A DNA stretch of 57,786 nucleotides from positions 1-57,786 of the forward strand of contig NZ_BPQL01000086.1 of NCBI RefSeq assembly GCF_022179225.1, written 5' to 3'. This DNA is from Methylobacterium goesingense. GTDB taxonomy: Bacteria > Pseudomonadota > Alphaproteobacteria > Rhizobiales > Beijerinckiaceae. Positions within the stretch are counted from its first letter, which is position 1, and every line of letters starts with the position of its first letter. Shown piece after piece: positions 8,098 to 18,141 of the stretch. The position numbers and the translations under genes were made by a program. The notes beneath the pieces were generated by a model. The model searched no databases, was not told the DNA's origin, and saw nothing but the letters and a program-made list of their open reading frames with translations.

Positions 8098-9579
8098 TCA
8101 GCCTGCGTCCAGGCCCGCGATGGCACGGGCGAAGTCGCGGGCCGCGAAGGGCTCCAGGTCCTCCACCCCCTCGCCCACACCGATGAAGTGCACGGGCAGA
8201 CCGAACTTGGCCGCCAGCGCCACCAGGATACCGCCGCGCGCCGTGCCGTCGAGCTTGGTCATGACGAGGCCGGTGACGTTGGCCGCTTTCGAGAACAGCT
8301 CGACCTGACTGAGCGCGTTCTGGCCCACCGTGGCGTCGAGGACGAGGAGGACGGCGTGGGGCGCCTGCGGGTCGATCTTCCGGATCACCCGCAGGATCTT
8401 CTCGAGTTCGGCCATCAGCCCGGCCTTGTTCTGGAGCCGGCCGGCGGTGTCGATGAGGAGGACGTCGGTGCCCTGGGCCTTGGCCGCCTCGTAGGCATCG
8501 TAAGCCAGACCCGCCGCGTCCGCCCCCTGCGCGCGCGCGATCACCGGGGTCTGCGTGCGCTGCCCCCAGACCTTCAACTGCTCGATCGCCGCCGCCCGGA
8601 AGGTGTCGCCGGCGGCCAGCATCAGGGAGTGCCCCTCCGCCTTGAGCTTGAGCGCGAGCTTGCCGATGGTGGTGGTCTTGCCGGCCCCGTTGACGCCGAT
8701 CATCAGGATCACGAAGGGCTTTTTCGACGTGTCGATGCGGAACGGGATCGCCACGGGGGTGAGCGCGCGCTCCACCTCCGCCGCCAGGATCTCGCGGACC
8801 GCATCCGGCGAGATGCCCTTCTCGTAGCGGCCCTTGCCCACCGCTTCCGAGATCCGCGTCGCGGTCTCGATGCCGAAATCGGCCTGGATCAGGGCGTCCT
8901 CGAGTTCCTCCAGGGTGTCGGCGTCGAGCTTGCGCTTGGTGAAGAGCCCCGTGACCCGCTCGGTCAGCGCGGTGGAGGTGCGCTTCATGCCCCCGGTGAG
9001 GCGGCTCCACCAGCCGCGCTTCGGCTCCTCGCCCGCCGCCTCGGGCTCGGGCATGAAGATCTGCGTCGAGACCTCGGGCTCGGGTTCCGGCACGGAGGCG
9101 GGGTCCGGCTCGGGCTCGGGGAGCGACTCGGGCACGAAGACGGGCTCGGGCGCGAAGGCAGACTCCGTAACGAAAGCTTGGCTCGTCGTGTCGGCGGCCT
9201 CGGCGCCCCGGGCCGGGTCGTCGCCGGCCGTGCCGGCGGGCGGGCGCTCCGCGGCTCCCTCCACGGGTTGCAGGTCGGCCCCTTCGAGCTCGTCCGGCAC
9301 CGCGTTCTTGTCGGGCGTGCCGGCGGCGGGTTCGCCCGGCGGGGGCGGCACGTGGGCGACGTCCGTCGCTGCGGTGGCGAAGTCCGGCTGGCCCTCGGAG
9401 AACGAGGCCGGGGAGTCCGGCGGCGGCGTGATCGGCGCGGAGACCGGCTCGAGCTCCGGAGCGGGCGTCTGGCCCGGCTTCGGGTCCGGCGGCTGCACCG
9501 GCACCGGCGCGGGACGCGGCTCCTCCTTGGTGCCGAACATCTTGCGCAGCAGCCAGCCCGGCCTCTTGTCTTCGCTCAT
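8098..9579 (-). CDS. ftsY: signal recognition particle receptor FtsY
   Basis: GTPase of 493 residues that docks SRP-ribosome complexes at the membrane. The first 190 residues are an acidic, Pro/Glu-rich A domain with PEPEPDP- and PEPEPEV-type runs. It ends in a basic KRGWWSRL patch before the helical N domain. The G domain shows [10 protein letters not shown] (P-loop), GDTFRAAA, the DTAGRLQNK switch, VLDATVGQN, and [10 protein letters not shown]. The start [16 protein letters not shown] has a potential amphipathic membrane-targeting helix. It is divergent from the pseudouridine synthase gene; 41 bases separate the starts. Confidence 0.97.
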   Translation of the reverse strand: MSEDKRPGWLLRKMFGTKEEPRPAPVPVQPPDPKPGQTPAPELEPVSAPITPPPDSPASFSEGQPDFATAATDVAHVPPPPGEPAAGTPDKNAVPDELEGADLQPVEGAAERPPAGTAGDDPARGAEAADTTSQAFVTESAFAPEPVFVPESLPEPEPDPASVPEPEPEVSTQIFMPEPEAAGEEPKRGWWSRLTGGMKRTSTALTERVTGLFTKRKLDADTLEELEDALIQADFGIETATRISEAVGKGRYEKGISPDAVREILAAEVERALTPVAIPFRIDTSKKPFVILMIGVNGAGKTTTIGKLALKLKAEGHSLMLAAGDTFRAAAIEQLKVWGQRTQTPVIARAQGADAAGLAYDAYEAAKAQGTDVLLIDTAGRLQNKAGLMAELEKILRVIRKIDPQAPHAVLLVLDATVGQNALSQVELFSKAANVTGLVMTKLDGTARGGILVALAAKFGLPVHFIGVGEGVEDLEPFAARDFARAIAGLDAG

Positions 9580-9620
9580 TCCCGCTTGCTCCCCGGACCC
9601 GGCATGGTTAGCGCGAGGGT

Positions 9621-10328
9621 ATGCCCCCAGCCGATGCCCTCCTAACAGACATAGGCGCGCGCCTCCTCTACCGCGATGCCCTTGTGCTCGTCATCGACAA
9701 GCCGGCCGGCTTGCCGGTGCATCCTGGACCGAAGGGTGGCGAGACCCTCACGGACCATCTCGAGTGCTTACGCTTCGGTCTGCCGCGCCGGCCGGAGGCC
9801 GCGCATCGCCTCGACCGCGACACCTCCGGCTGCCTCGCCCTGGGGCGACACGCCAAGGCGCTCGCCCGCCTGAACAAGCTCTTCGCCGCCAGCGGCATGG
9901 TGGAGAAGACCTACTGGGCCCTGGTCGAGGGCGGCCCCGAGGCGGAGGCCGGCGTGATCGACCTGGCGCTGGCGCGGCGCTCCGACGACCCGCGCTCCTG
10001 GTGGATGAAGGCCGACCCGGCCGGCGACCCCGCGTTGACCCGCTTCACGGTCCTCGGGCGCGGCGGCGGCCTGACCTGGCTCGCCCTCTCGCCGGTCACC
10101 GGACGCACGCACCAGCTGCGCGTCCACTGCGCCGCGCTCGGCTTCCCGATCCTCGGCGATCCGATCTACGGCACCGCCCCCCGAAACGGCGGGCCCGGCC
10201 TGCAACTGCACGCCCGCGCCCTCGCCCTGCCGCTCTACCCGAAGAAGCCGCCGATCCGCGTCGAGGCGCCGGCCCCCGCGCATATGCTGGTGGGGCTGCA
10301 GGCCTGCGGATTCGGCGGCTTAGGATAA
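9621..10328 (+). CDS. RluA-family RNA pseudouridine synthase
   Basis: Enzyme of 235 residues converting uridine to pseudouridine in rRNA or tRNA. The catalytic motif HRLDRDTSG (near residues 61-69) holds the nucleophilic Asp. Other family elements are VIDKPAGLPVHPG near 28-40, EKTYWALV, and GRTHQLRVH with GDPIYG near the end. There is no N-terminal S4 domain, so it belongs to the short RluA/RluC-like group; the target base cannot be assigned. It is encoded opposite to dapF-mtaB and ftsY-ispZ, which in related genomes tend to lie together. Confidence 0.92.
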   Translation: MPPADALLTDIGARLLYRDALVLVIDKPAGLPVHPGPKGGETLTDHLECLRFGLPRRPEAAHRLDRDTSGCLALGRHAKALARLNKLFAASGMVEKTYWALVEGGPEAEAGVIDLALARRSDDPRSWWMKADPAGDPALTRFTVLGRGGGLTWLALSPVTGRTHQLRVHCAALGFPILGDPIYGTAPRNGGPGLQLHARALALPLYPKKPPIRVEAPAPAHMLVGLQACGFGGLG

Positions 10329-10353
10329 TCGCGGCCGAGACCATGCCGGCATC

Positions 10354-11598
10354 TCAGGCGGCGATGAGCACGCGCCCGTCATGCCCGGTGATCGTCACCT
10401 CGCGAAAGACGCCCGGCGGGGGCTCCGGCGCCAGGCGCACCGGGGTGAAGCCCTCCGTGCGCCCGAGGCCGCCGCGCTCGGTGAGCACCCGGTGCGTGCG
10501 GCCCACCTCCCCCGCCAAATGCGCGGTCAACGCCGCCGTGCCCGCCTCTCGCAGACGGGCGGCCCGCTCCCGCACGATCTCGCCCGGCACCGGCGGCATC
10601 CGCGCGGCGGGGGTGCCGGGGCGGGGCGAGTAGGGGAAGACGTGCAGGTGCGTCAGCCCGCATTCGGCCACGAGGTCGAGGGAGCGGGCGAACTGGGCCT
10701 CGGTCTCGGTGGGAAAGCCCGCGATGAGGTCGGCCCCGAACACCGCGCCGGGGCGCAGCGCTCGGACCGCGTCGCAGAACCGGACCGCGTCGGCGCGCGT
10801 GTGGCGCCGCTTCATCCGCTTCAGGACGAGGTCGTCACCGGCCTGGAGGGAGAGGTGGAAATGCGGCATCAGCCGTGGTTCGCCGGCGATCGCCGCCATC
10901 AGGGCGTCGTCGGCCTCGATGGAATCGATGGAGGAGAGGCGTAGGCGGGCCAGGTCCGGCACTTGTGCGAGGATCGCTCGGACGAGGCGCCCGAGGCTCG
11001 AGGCCGCCGCGAGGTCGCGGCCATAGGCGGTGAGGTCGACGCCGGTGAGCACAGCCTCGCGCCCGCCGGCCTCCACGATCCGGGCGACCTGATCGACCAC
11101 GTCGGCCACCGGTACGGAGCGGGAATTGCCGCGCCCGAACGGGATGACGCAGAACGTGCAGCGGTGGTCGCAGCCGTTCTGCACGGGCACGAAGGCGCGG
11201 GTCTGCCCGGCGATGCCGGCGATCCGGGTCGGGGTGGCCGTTCGCACCACCATGATGTCGTCGATGGCGGCCCGCGCCTCCGGGCGCGCCGGCCCCGCCC
11301 AGGTCTCGGCCCGGCCCTTCGCGTCGTTGCCGACGAGGCGTGCCACCTCCGGCATCGCCGCGTAGGCCTCGGTCTCGACCTGCGCGCCGCAGCCCGTGAC
11401 CACGATCTCGGCCCCGGGCCGTTCACGGGCGAGCCGGCGGATCGCCTTGCGGGCCTGGCGCCCGGCCTCCGCCGTCACCGCGCAGGTGTTGACGATGACC
11501 AGGTCGGCGGATGCGGCCCCGGCCTCCGCGTGCCCGCGCATCACCTCGGACTCGACGGTGTTGAGGCGGCAGCCGAAGGTCAGGGTCTCGACCGCCAT
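10354..11598 (-). CDS. mtaB: tRNA t6A37 methylthiotransferase MtaB
   Basis: Radical SAM enzyme of 414 residues that adds a methylthio group to N6-threonylcarbamoyladenosine at tRNA position 37. The N-terminal UPF0004 domain starts VETLTFGCRLN and contains NTCAVTAEAGRQ and GCGAQV, giving the three Cys of the auxiliary cluster. The radical SAM motif CDHRCTFC follows near residue 150. A TRAM-like C-terminus ends the protein. ATG 11598 lies two bases after the dapF stop, so the two are co-transcribed. The FGCRLN start and the lack of a MiaB-type signature favour MtaB over MiaB or RimO. Confidence 0.93.
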   Translation of the reverse strand: MAVETLTFGCRLNTVESEVMRGHAEAGAASADLVIVNTCAVTAEAGRQARKAIRRLARERPGAEIVVTGCGAQVETEAYAAMPEVARLVGNDAKGRAETWAGPARPEARAAIDDIMVVRTATPTRIAGIAGQTRAFVPVQNGCDHRCTFCVIPFGRGNSRSVPVADVVDQVARIVEAGGREAVLTGVDLTAYGRDLAAASSLGRLVRAILAQVPDLARLRLSSIDSIEADDALMAAIAGEPRLMPHFHLSLQAGDDLVLKRMKRRHTRADAVRFCDAVRALRPGAVFGADLIAGFPTETEAQFARSLDLVAECGLTHLHVFPYSPRPGTPAARMPPVPGEIVRERAARLREAGTAALTAHLAGEVGRTHRVLTERGGLGRTEGFTPVRLAPEPPPGVFREVTITGHDGRVLIAA

Positions 11599-11600
11599 CG

Positions 11601-12497
11601 TCAGGCCGCGCCGTCGTCCGCCGGGAAGATCTCGGGCGGGAAGGTGCCGTCCCATTCCAGCGCCACCGGGCCCGTCATCAGCACGTGGTCGTCGGCGCGC
11701 CACTCGATGACGAGGTCGCCGCCGGGCAGGCTCACCGTGGCGCCCCGGCCGATCATGCGCAGGCGCGCGGCCGCCACCAGGGTGGCGCAGGCGGCGGTGC
11801 CGCAGGCCAGCGTCAGCCCGGCCCCGCGCTCCCAGACCCGGAGCTTGATCCGGTCCGGCCCCAGCACCTGCGCCACCGAGATGTTGGCGCGCTCGGGAAA
11901 GACGGGATGGTTCTCCAGCATCGGTCCGATGCGGGCGAGGTCGTAGGTCTCGGGATCGCGGTCCACGAAGAAGACCGCGTGCGGGTTCCCCATGTTCACG
12001 ACGCTGGGCGAGTGCAGGACGGGATCGTCGATGGGGCCGATCTGGAGCTCGATCCGCCGGGTGTCTTGGAACGGCTCGGCGAGGGGGATCTCGGCCCAGG
12101 CGAATCGTGGCCGCCCCATGTCGACAGTGAAGGAGCGCTCGGCCACCCGCTTGACGCTGACCAGGCCGCCCCGGGTCTCCAGGGTGAGGCGGCCGCTCTC
12201 GGCGGGGCGCGCCATGGCGGGGTCGTCGAACATCGCGTAGGCGACGCAGCGAGTGCCGTTGCCGCAGGCGCCCGACTCCGAGCCGTCCGTGTTGTAGATG
12301 CGCAGGGACGCGTCGGTGCCGGGGTTCCGGGCATCGTGGATGACCATGAGCTGGTCGAAGGCCGAGCGCGGATCGGCCGCGATCGCGCGCGCCTCCCCGG
12401 CCGTGACCTGCACGGACGTGCCGCGAAGGTCCAGGACCACGATCCGATTGCCGGCCCCGTGCATCTTCAGGAACCGCCGATGGGCCAGCTCACTCAT
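11601..12497 (-). CDS. dapF: diaminopimelate epimerase
   Basis: Enzyme of 298 residues that interconverts LL- and meso-diaminopimelate for lysine and peptidoglycan synthesis. The two catalytic Cys are in the paired motifs GACGNGTRC and LACGTAAC. The N-terminal [18 protein letters not shown] and the central NPHAVFFVD are conserved. Length is normal for the family. First gene of a dapF-mtaB unit with a two-base gap. Confidence 0.97.
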   Translation of the reverse strand: MSELAHRRFLKMHGAGNRIVVLDLRGTSVQVTAGEARAIAADPRSAFDQLMVIHDARNPGTDASLRIYNTDGSESGACGNGTRCVAYAMFDDPAMARPAESGRLTLETRGGLVSVKRVAERSFTVDMGRPRFAWAEIPLAEPFQDTRRIELQIGPIDDPVLHSPSVVNMGNPHAVFFVDRDPETYDLARIGPMLENHPVFPERANISVAQVLGPDRIKLRVWERGAGLTLACGTAACATLVAAARLRMIGRGATVSLPGGDLVIEWRADDHVLMTGPVALEWDGTFPPEIFPADDGAA

Positions 12498-12787
12498 GTC
12501 GTCGTGTCCGTTGCCGTCATGTCCATTGCCGCCTCGTCTGCGTGCCCCGCGTGACGGGTGTTCGATCCGGTGGGGCTATAGGGCAAAGCGCCGGCGCACG
12601 CACGGGGGCAGGCAGCGCGCTCGGGGCGCGGCTGCGTTGCAGAAGCGCCGCGCTGCGCGCGCTTCGTGCGTCGCGGCACGCATCCGCTCTCGCCGGGCGA
12701 CCCCATCGCCCCTAGGTTCCTGGCCCTGGGTCCGGGTCATGCGATTCGATGTCACCCGCGCCTCAGCGACGCTCCGGAGCCACCGCC
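12498..12787. other. 290-base divergent intergenic region
   Basis: This separates dapF (minus) from the GyrI-like gene (plus) and must hold both promoters. It is GC-rich with several short CG-rich inverted repeats around 12640-12680. I see no clear -35/-10 pair and no gene. A GGAG at 12776-12779 serves the TTG start at 12788. Confidence 0.4.
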
Positions 12788-13498
12788 TTGATCCGTTCCC
12801 AGTCGCTCGTCATCCTGCTCGCCGGGTGTCTCGCGCTCCCCGGTGCCGCCCTCGCCCAGCCGGCACCCGCGACCCCGCCGGCCGCGGCCAACCCGCTGCC
12901 GACCACCACCAATCCCGACCCGAAGAATCCCGGCACGGCCGACATCCCGGTGCCGGCCCAAGCCGGTGCGGCGCCCTCGGCCACGCCGACGACCGGACCG
13001 CGCCAAACCCTGGTGGCCACGCCCGGCGATGCCAACGACGTCGACGAGGTCTCGCTGCCGGCCAAGCCCGCCGCCATCCTGGCGGGCCGCGCGAAGTGGG
13101 AGGAGGCGGTACCGAGCCTTAAGGCCGCGTTCCAGCGCATCGAGGCGGATCTGGCCAAGGCCGGCATCCAGGCGGTGGGCCGCCCCCTCGCGGTCTTCGC
13201 CAAGACGGACGACGACGGCTTCCAGTACGACGCCATGATCCCGATCGCCGCGATGCCGGACCCCAAACACGCCGAGGCGGACGGCCTGCGCTTCGGCACC
13301 ACGCCGAGCGGGCGCGCCCTGCGCTTCCCGCACAAGGGCTCCTACGACGAGATCGACGGCACCTACGAGACCCTGACCGCCTATCTCGACGCCAAGGACG
13401 TCGTGGTGCAGGACCGGTTCATCGAGGAATACGTCACCGACCTCAACGACAAGGCCGACGAGAAGCTGGACGTGAACATCTACGCTCTGCCGAAATAG
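12788..13498 (+). CDS. exported GyrI-like domain protein
   Basis: A 236-residue protein with a signal peptide (MIRSQSLVILLAGCLALPG, cleaved after ALAQ) and a Pro/Ala/Thr-rich linker to about residue 75. The C-terminal domain (about 85-236) resembles the GyrI-like small-molecule-binding fold (FAKTDDDGFQYDAMIPIAAMP, ending FIEEYVTDLND). I chose TTG 12788 because a GGAG lies eight bases upstream and it gives a clean signal peptide; ATG 12749 would put 13 hydrophilic residues before it. The role of periplasmic GyrI-like proteins is not known to me. Confidence 0.72.
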   Translation: MIRSQSLVILLAGCLALPGAALAQPAPATPPAAANPLPTTTNPDPKNPGTADIPVPAQAGAAPSATPTTGPRQTLVATPGDANDVDEVSLPAKPAAILAGRAKWEEAVPSLKAAFQRIEADLAKAGIQAVGRPLAVFAKTDDDGFQYDAMIPIAAMPDPKHAEADGLRFGTTPSGRALRFPHKGSYDEIDGTYETLTAYLDAKDVVVQDRFIEEYVTDLNDKADEKLDVNIYALPK

Positions 13499-13520
13499 GT
13501 TCGGGCCTGAGCCGCTCGGG

Positions 13521-14033
13521 TCAGAGCAGGCTCATTTGCGCCTGGGCCGCAGCGCCCTGCCCGCGCTCCAGGGCCAGCAGGAAGCGCTTCGTCTCGATGC
13601 CGCCGGCAAAGCCCGTCAGCGCCCCGCCCGCGCCGATCACCCGGTGGCAGGGCACCACGATGGGCAGCGGGTTGGCCCCGTTGGCCGCCCCCACCGCCCG
13701 GCTGGCGCTGGGGCGCCCGATGCGCCGGGCGAGTTCGCCGTAGCTGATCGTTTCGCCCGGCGGGATCTCCGTGAGCGCCTGCCAGACCGCCAGCTGGAAC
13801 GGCGTGCCGCGCGGGGCGAGTTCGAGGTCGAAGCGGGTCAGGCGCCCGGCGAAATACGCATCGAGCTGCGCCCGCGCTTGTCCGAAGGCTGTGTCGTCTC
13901 GCTGCCAGTCGGATTTGGGCGTCACCGCGCCCTTGCCGGCGGGGAAGCCGATGCAGGCCAGCCGCGCGTCGATGCCCGCCAGAACGAGGGGCCCGATAGG
14001 GCTGGGCAGGATCGTGTAGCGCGTCTCCGGCAT
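13521..14033 (-). CDS. ogt: methylated-DNA--protein-cysteine methyltransferase
   Basis: Suicide repair protein of 170 residues that removes methyl groups from O6-methylguanine in DNA. The acceptor Cys is in the invariant motif VPCHRVIG. The helix-turn-helix-type ISYGELARRIGRPSASRAVG and the NPLPIVVPCHR context confirm the family. The N-terminal Ada/Ogt RNase-like domain is present, and there is no Ada regulatory domain, so it is an Ogt-type stand-alone enzyme. ATG 14033 has a GGAG six bases upstream. It is convergent with the GyrI-like gene. Confidence 0.93.
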   Translation of the reverse strand: MPETRYTILPSPIGPLVLAGIDARLACIGFPAGKGAVTPKSDWQRDDTAFGQARAQLDAYFAGRLTRFDLELAPRGTPFQLAVWQALTEIPPGETISYGELARRIGRPSASRAVGAANGANPLPIVVPCHRVIGAGGALTGFAGGIETKRFLLALERGQGAAAQAQMSLL

Positions 14034-14140
14034 GGCATGCTCCGGTGTGGCGGTCGCGATCGACCGCGCAGGCCCCTGTCGGGTGGATGGGCGATCCTCC
14101 GCTGCGAAGATGGCCGAAGCGTTGCAGCGGCCGTCCCTCA

Positions 14141-14575
14141 TCACCGGAACGCGACCAGAACGGCGCCGGCCGCGATCAGTGTGACGCCGGCCCAGTTCAG
14201 GGCCGAGAGCCGCTCGCCTAAGAACAGCACGCCGAACACGGCCACCAGCACGACGCTGAGCTTGTCGATGGGTGCGACGCGGGCCGCCTCGCCGAGCTTG
14301 AGCGCCCGAAAGTAGCAGAGCCAGGATGCGCCCGTCGCGATGCCGGATAACACCAGGAAGACGTAGGTTCGCCCCGACACCGAGGCCGGCGCCTGCCAGC
14401 CGCCGGTGCACGCGAGGATGCCGGCGATCACCGCCAGAATGACGAGGGTCCGCACGAACGTGGCGTAATCGGAACCGACGTTCTCGACGCCGACCTTGGC
14501 GAAGATCGCCGTGAGGGCCGCGGATACGGCCGAGAGCACGGCCCAGAACAGCCAGGACGATGTGATCTGTCCCAC
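14141..14575 (-). CDS. small EamA-family transporter
   Basis: Membrane protein of 144 residues with four hydrophobic segments, half the size of a normal 10-helix EamA carrier. It resembles the four-helix EamA proteins that begin with an ALTAIFAKVGVENV motif. It ends with a GVLFLGERLSALNWAGVTLIAAGAVLV element, the classic second half of the EamA repeat. GTG 14575 is used because GAGGAG lies five bases upstream; GTG 14578 is also possible. Such small EamA proteins probably act as dimers. The substrate is unknown. Confidence 0.82.
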   Translation of the reverse strand: MGQITSSWLFWAVLSAVSAALTAIFAKVGVENVGSDYATFVRTLVILAVIAGILACTGGWQAPASVSGRTYVFLVLSGIATGASWLCYFRALKLGEAARVAPIDKLSVVLVAVFGVLFLGERLSALNWAGVTLIAAGAVLVAFR

Positions 14576-14651
14576 CACGTCTCCTCTCGCGACTTCCCCC
14601 GCATGGCACTGCGGCCGATCCGGATCGGGGGTTGAGCCGGGTATAGAGACC

Positions 14652-14698
14652 CGCGCCGGCCGCTCCCACCCCGAATGGGGGTGAAAGCGGCCGGCGCG
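14652..14698 (-). terminator. strong hairpin at the end of gcvP
   Basis: The 13-base arms CGCGCCGGCCGCT (14652-14664) and AGCGGCCGGCGCG (14686-14698) are perfect inverted repeats, with a second small stem inside the loop. It sits seven bases after the gcvP stop. There is no U-run, so it may act as a factor-dependent terminator or 3'-end stabiliser. Confidence 0.55.
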
Positions 14699-14704
14699 AT
14701 GCAC

Positions 14705-17551
14705 CTACTCCGCCGCCTCGCTGTAGGCGTCCACCGGCGGGCAGGCGCAGACGAGATTGCGGTCGCCGTAGGCGTTGTCGACCCGGTTGATCGGGGGCCA
14801 GTACTTGTCCATCCCGAGACTTCCGGAGGGGAAGCAGGCCGCCTCGCGGGAATAGGGGCGCTCCCAGGTCCCCACGAGGTCGCGCACCGTGTGGGGGGCG
14901 TGCTTCAACGGGTTGTTCGCCCGGTCCATCCGCCCATCCTCGATGGCGCGGATCTCTTCGCGGATCGCCAGCATGGCGTCGCAGAAGCGGTCGATTTCGC
15001 CCTTGGTCTCGGATTCGGTGGGCTCGATCATCAGGGTGCCGGCCACCGGCCAGGACATGGTCGGCGGGTGGAAGCCGCAATCGATCAGGCGCTTGGCGAT
15101 GTCGTCGACGCTGACGCCGGCGCTCTTCTGGAACGGCCGCACGTCGATGATGCACTCGTGCGCGACCCGCCCCTGGGCGCCGGAATACAGGACCGGGTAG
15201 GCCCCTTTCAGGCGGGCCGCGATGTAGTTGGCGTTGAGGATGGCGATGCGGGTCGCCTGGGTCAGGCCGCGCCCGCCCATGAGCAGGCAGTAGCTCCAGG
15301 AGATCGGCAGGATCGAGGCCGAGCCGTAGGGCGCGGCCGAGACCGCACCTTCCTCGCCCGTGCGGGGGTCGGAGGGCAGGAACGGAATCAGGTGCGCCTT
15401 GACGCCGATCGGGCCCATGCCGGGGCCGCCGCCGCCGTGGGGAATGCAGAAGGTCTTGTGCAGGTTGAGGTGGCTGACGTCCGCGCCGATGTCGCCGGGG
15501 CGCGCCAGGCCCACCAGGGCGTTGAGGTTGGCCCCGTCGAGATAGACCTGTCCGCCATGGCCGTGGACGATGTCGCAGATCGCCCGCACCTGGACCTCGA
15601 ACACCCCGTGGGTCGACGGGTAGGTGATCATGCAGGCGGCGAGCTTTCCGGAATGCAGCTCCGCCTTCTTGCGGAAATCGTCGAGGTCGACGTTCCCCTG
15701 CGCATCCGCGCCCACCACCACCACGCTCATCCCGCACATCTGCGCCGAGGCCGGGTTGGTGCCGTGGGCCGAGGACGGGATCAGGCAGACGGTCCGGTGC
15801 GCGTCCCCCCGCGACAGGTGATAGGCGCGGATGGCGAGCAGCCCGGCATATTCCCCCTGCGCGCCGGAATTCGGCTGCATCGAGATCGCGTCGTAGCCGG
15901 TGATGGCGCAGAGTTTTTCGGACAGGTCGTCGATGAGCGCCCGGTAGCCCAGCGCCTGATCGGCCGGCACGAAGGGGTGGATCTCGGCGAATTCCGGCCA
16001 GGAAACGGGGAGCATCTCGGCGGTGGCGTTGAGCTTCATGGTGCAGGAGCCCAGCGGGATCATCGCCCGGTCCAGCGCCAGGTCCCGGTCGGCGAGGCGG
16101 CGCATGTAGCGCGTCATCTCGCTCTCGGCCCGGTTCATGTGGAAGATCGGGTGGGTGAGGTAGGGCGAGGTCCGCATCAGCGCCTGCGGCAGTCGGCTCT
16201 CCGGCCAGGCCTCGTCGTAGACCGGGTCCGTCGACCCGAAGGCGCGCCACACCGCCTGGAGGATGTCGGGGCGGGTGCGCTCGTCCACCGTGATGCCGAT
16301 GCGGTCAGCGCCAACTTTCCGCAGGTTGACGCCGTTGGCGACCGCCTGCCCGAGGATCAGGCCCTGGAAGGCACCGACCCGCACGGTGATCGTGTCGAAG
16401 AAGTGCTCCGGCTCCACCGTGAAGCCCAGTGCCTCCAGCCCGCCGGCGAGGCGCACGGCGTCGCGGTGGACTCGGGCGGCGATGGCTTTGAGCCCGCGCG
16501 GGCCGTGGAACACCGCGTACATGCCGGCGATGACGGCGAGCAGCACCTGCGCGGTGCAGATGTTGGAGGTCGCCTTCTCACGGCGGATGTGCTGCTCGCG
16601 GGTCTGGAGCGCGAGGCGGTAGGCCCGGTTGCCGCGGGCATCCACCGAGACCCCGACGAGGCGGCCCGGCAGGGTGCGCTTGTGGGCGTCGCGGGTGGCC
16701 ATGTAGGCCGCGTGCGGGCCGCCATAGCCCATCGGCACACCGTAGCGCTGCATCGAGCCGATGGCGATGTCGGCGCCCATCTCGCCCGGCGAGGTCAGGA
16801 GCGTGAGCGCCAGGGGGTCGGCCGCCACCACCGCGACCGCGCCGGCCGCGTGCAGGTCGGCGATTGCGCCGGTCAGGTCGCGGATGCCGCCGCAGACGCC
16901 GGGATACTGGAAGATCGCGCCGAAGACCTGGGCCGGATCGAGGTCGGTCGCCGGATCTCCGACCACGATGGTCCAGCCCAGCGGCGCGGCGCGGGTGCGC
17001 AGCACCGCGATGGTCTGGGGCAGGCACTCGGCATCCACGAAGAAGGCGGTCTTCCCATTCGCGCCGATCCGCTGGGCCATGCCCATGGCCTCCGCCGCGG
17101 CGGTGGCCTCGTCCAGCAGCGAGGCGTTGGCGATGTCGAGGCCGGTCAGGTCGCAGACCAGGGTCTGGAAGTTCAGCAGCGCCTCGAGGCGGCCCTGGCT
17201 GATCTCGGGCTGGTAGGGCGAGTAGGCGGTGTACCAGGCCGGGTTCTCGAAGATGTTGCGCTGGATCACCGGCGGCATGGTGGTGCCGTGGTAGCCCTGG
17301 CCGATCAGCGAGACGAGGAGCCGATTCTTGTCGGCGATGCCCCGCATGTGCTCGATCACCCGGCGCTCGGTCATCGCGACCCCGAAGTCGAGGCGCTCCT
17401 CCTGGCGGATGTCGGCCGGCAGGGTCTCGTCCATCAGGGCGTGCAGGCTCTCGGCGCCCACGACGCCGAGCATCGCGTCGATTTCCTGCGTCGTCGGGCC
17501 GATGTGCCGGCGGTTGGCGAAGTCGTAGGGGTCGTAGCGGTCGTGGGGCAT
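14705..17551 (-). CDS. gcvP: glycine dehydrogenase (decarboxylating), P protein
   Basis: PLP enzyme of 948 residues that decarboxylates glycine and passes the aminomethyl group to lipoyl-GcvH. The pyridoxal-phosphate Lys is in [17 protein letters not shown] near residue 699. Both halves of the homodimeric form are present in one chain. The start [19 protein letters not shown] is typical. It is the third gene of gcvT-gcvH-gcvP, controlled by the glycine riboswitch ahead of gcvT. A 196-base gap holding a large palindrome separates it from gcvH. In methylotrophs and serine-cycle organisms this system feeds and drains the C1 folate pool. Confidence 0.97.
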   Translation of the reverse strand: MPHDRYDPYDFANRRHIGPTTQEIDAMLGVVGAESLHALMDETLPADIRQEERLDFGVAMTERRVIEHMRGIADKNRLLVSLIGQGYHGTTMPPVIQRNIFENPAWYTAYSPYQPEISQGRLEALLNFQTLVCDLTGLDIANASLLDEATAAAEAMGMAQRIGANGKTAFFVDAECLPQTIAVLRTRAAPLGWTIVVGDPATDLDPAQVFGAIFQYPGVCGGIRDLTGAIADLHAAGAVAVVAADPLALTLLTSPGEMGADIAIGSMQRYGVPMGYGGPHAAYMATRDAHKRTLPGRLVGVSVDARGNRAYRLALQTREQHIRREKATSNICTAQVLLAVIAGMYAVFHGPRGLKAIAARVHRDAVRLAGGLEALGFTVEPEHFFDTITVRVGAFQGLILGQAVANGVNLRKVGADRIGITVDERTRPDILQAVWRAFGSTDPVYDEAWPESRLPQALMRTSPYLTHPIFHMNRAESEMTRYMRRLADRDLALDRAMIPLGSCTMKLNATAEMLPVSWPEFAEIHPFVPADQALGYRALIDDLSEKLCAITGYDAISMQPNSGAQGEYAGLLAIRAYHLSRGDAHRTVCLIPSSAHGTNPASAQMCGMSVVVVGADAQGNVDLDDFRKKAELHSGKLAACMITYPSTHGVFEVQVRAICDIVHGHGGQVYLDGANLNALVGLARPGDIGADVSHLNLHKTFCIPHGGGGPGMGPIGVKAHLIPFLPSDPRTGEEGAVSAAPYGSASILPISWSYCLLMGGRGLTQATRIAILNANYIAARLKGAYPVLYSGAQGRVAHECIIDVRPFQKSAGVSVDDIAKRLIDCGFHPPTMSWPVAGTLMIEPTESETKGEIDRFCDAMLAIREEIRAIEDGRMDRANNPLKHAPHTVRDLVGTWERPYSREAACFPSGSLGMDKYWPPINRVDNAYGDRNLVCACPPVDAYSEAAE

Positions 17552-17583
17552 GGGGGCCTCGGAAGTCGCTGGGGCAGGAATGA

Positions 17584-17711
17584 GGGCGCGCTTCCCTCCC
17601 CCTTGCGGGGAGGGATCGAGGGTGGGGGTGGTTGAGCGACCCTCAGGCTGCGGAGGCTGGCGGAGCCACCCCCACCTCCAACTCTTCCCCGCAGGGGGGA
17701 GGAGAGCGCCG
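17584..17711. repeat. long imperfect palindrome (REP-like) between gcvH and gcvP
   Basis: The left arm, around 17584-17632, and the right arm, around 17664-17711, are imperfect reverse complements. The G-rich core GAGGGTGGGGGTGG near 17618 pairs with CCACCCCCACCTCC near 17666, and CCTCCCCCTTGCGGGG pairs with CCCCGCAGGGGGGAGG. Together they would form a stem of about 45 base pairs with a loop near 17633-17663. Elements of this look (C-rich arm, TTGCGGGG core, GGTGGGGGTGG) are dispersed intergenic palindromes in several alphaproteobacteria. Confidence 0.7.
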
Positions 17712-17747
17712 CGCGGATCGGACGGGCGGGCGTCCTACGTGTTGAAG

Positions 17748-18110
17748 CTACTTCGCGAAGTCCGCGTACGCCGCCTCGTCCATCAGGCCGTCGAGGCTGG
17801 CGGGGTCGTCGAGGCGGATGCGGTAGAGCCAGCCGGCACCCTGCGGATCGGCGCCGACGCTGGACGGGTCGGCCACCGCCGCGTCGTTGACCTCGGTCAC
17901 CTCGCCGGAGACCGGCGCGTAGACGTCGGATGCCGCCTTCACCGACTCGACCACGGCCGCGGCCTCGCCCTTTGTGAGTTTGGCGCCGACCTTCGGCAAC
18001 TCGATGAAGACGAGGTCGCCGAGCTGCTCGGCCGCGTGGGTAGTGATGCCCACCGTGGCGACGTCGCCGGCGCAGTCCAGCCACTCGTGCTCGTCCGTGA
18101 ACTTCCGCAT
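17748..18110 (-). CDS. gcvH: glycine cleavage system H protein
   Basis: Lipoyl carrier of 120 residues that shuttles the aminomethyl group between GcvP and GcvT. The lipoylated residue is Lys58 in [10 protein letters not shown]. The opening FTDEHEWL and the ending GWLYRIRL are family features. ATG 18110 follows a GGAGAG. It lies 31 bases after gcvT on the same strand. Confidence 0.97.
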   Translation of the reverse strand: MRKFTDEHEWLDCAGDVATVGITTHAAEQLGDLVFIELPKVGAKLTKGEAAAVVESVKAASDVYAPVSGEVTEVNDAAVADPSSVGADPQGAGWLYRIRLDDPASLDGLMDEAAYADFAK

Positions 18111-18141
18111 CGCTCTCTCCTGGGTGTTGGATGGAAGGGGG

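Noticed and set aside
13521..16250. 909-residue minus frame that ends with the ogt protein
   Set aside because: Only the last 170 residues are real; the rest overlaps eamA and gcvP in a wrong frame. The ATG 14033 with GGAG was taken.
14675..17635. 986-residue plus-strand frame opposite gcvP
   Set aside because: Low-complexity mirror of a clear glycine dehydrogenase gene; no family signature.
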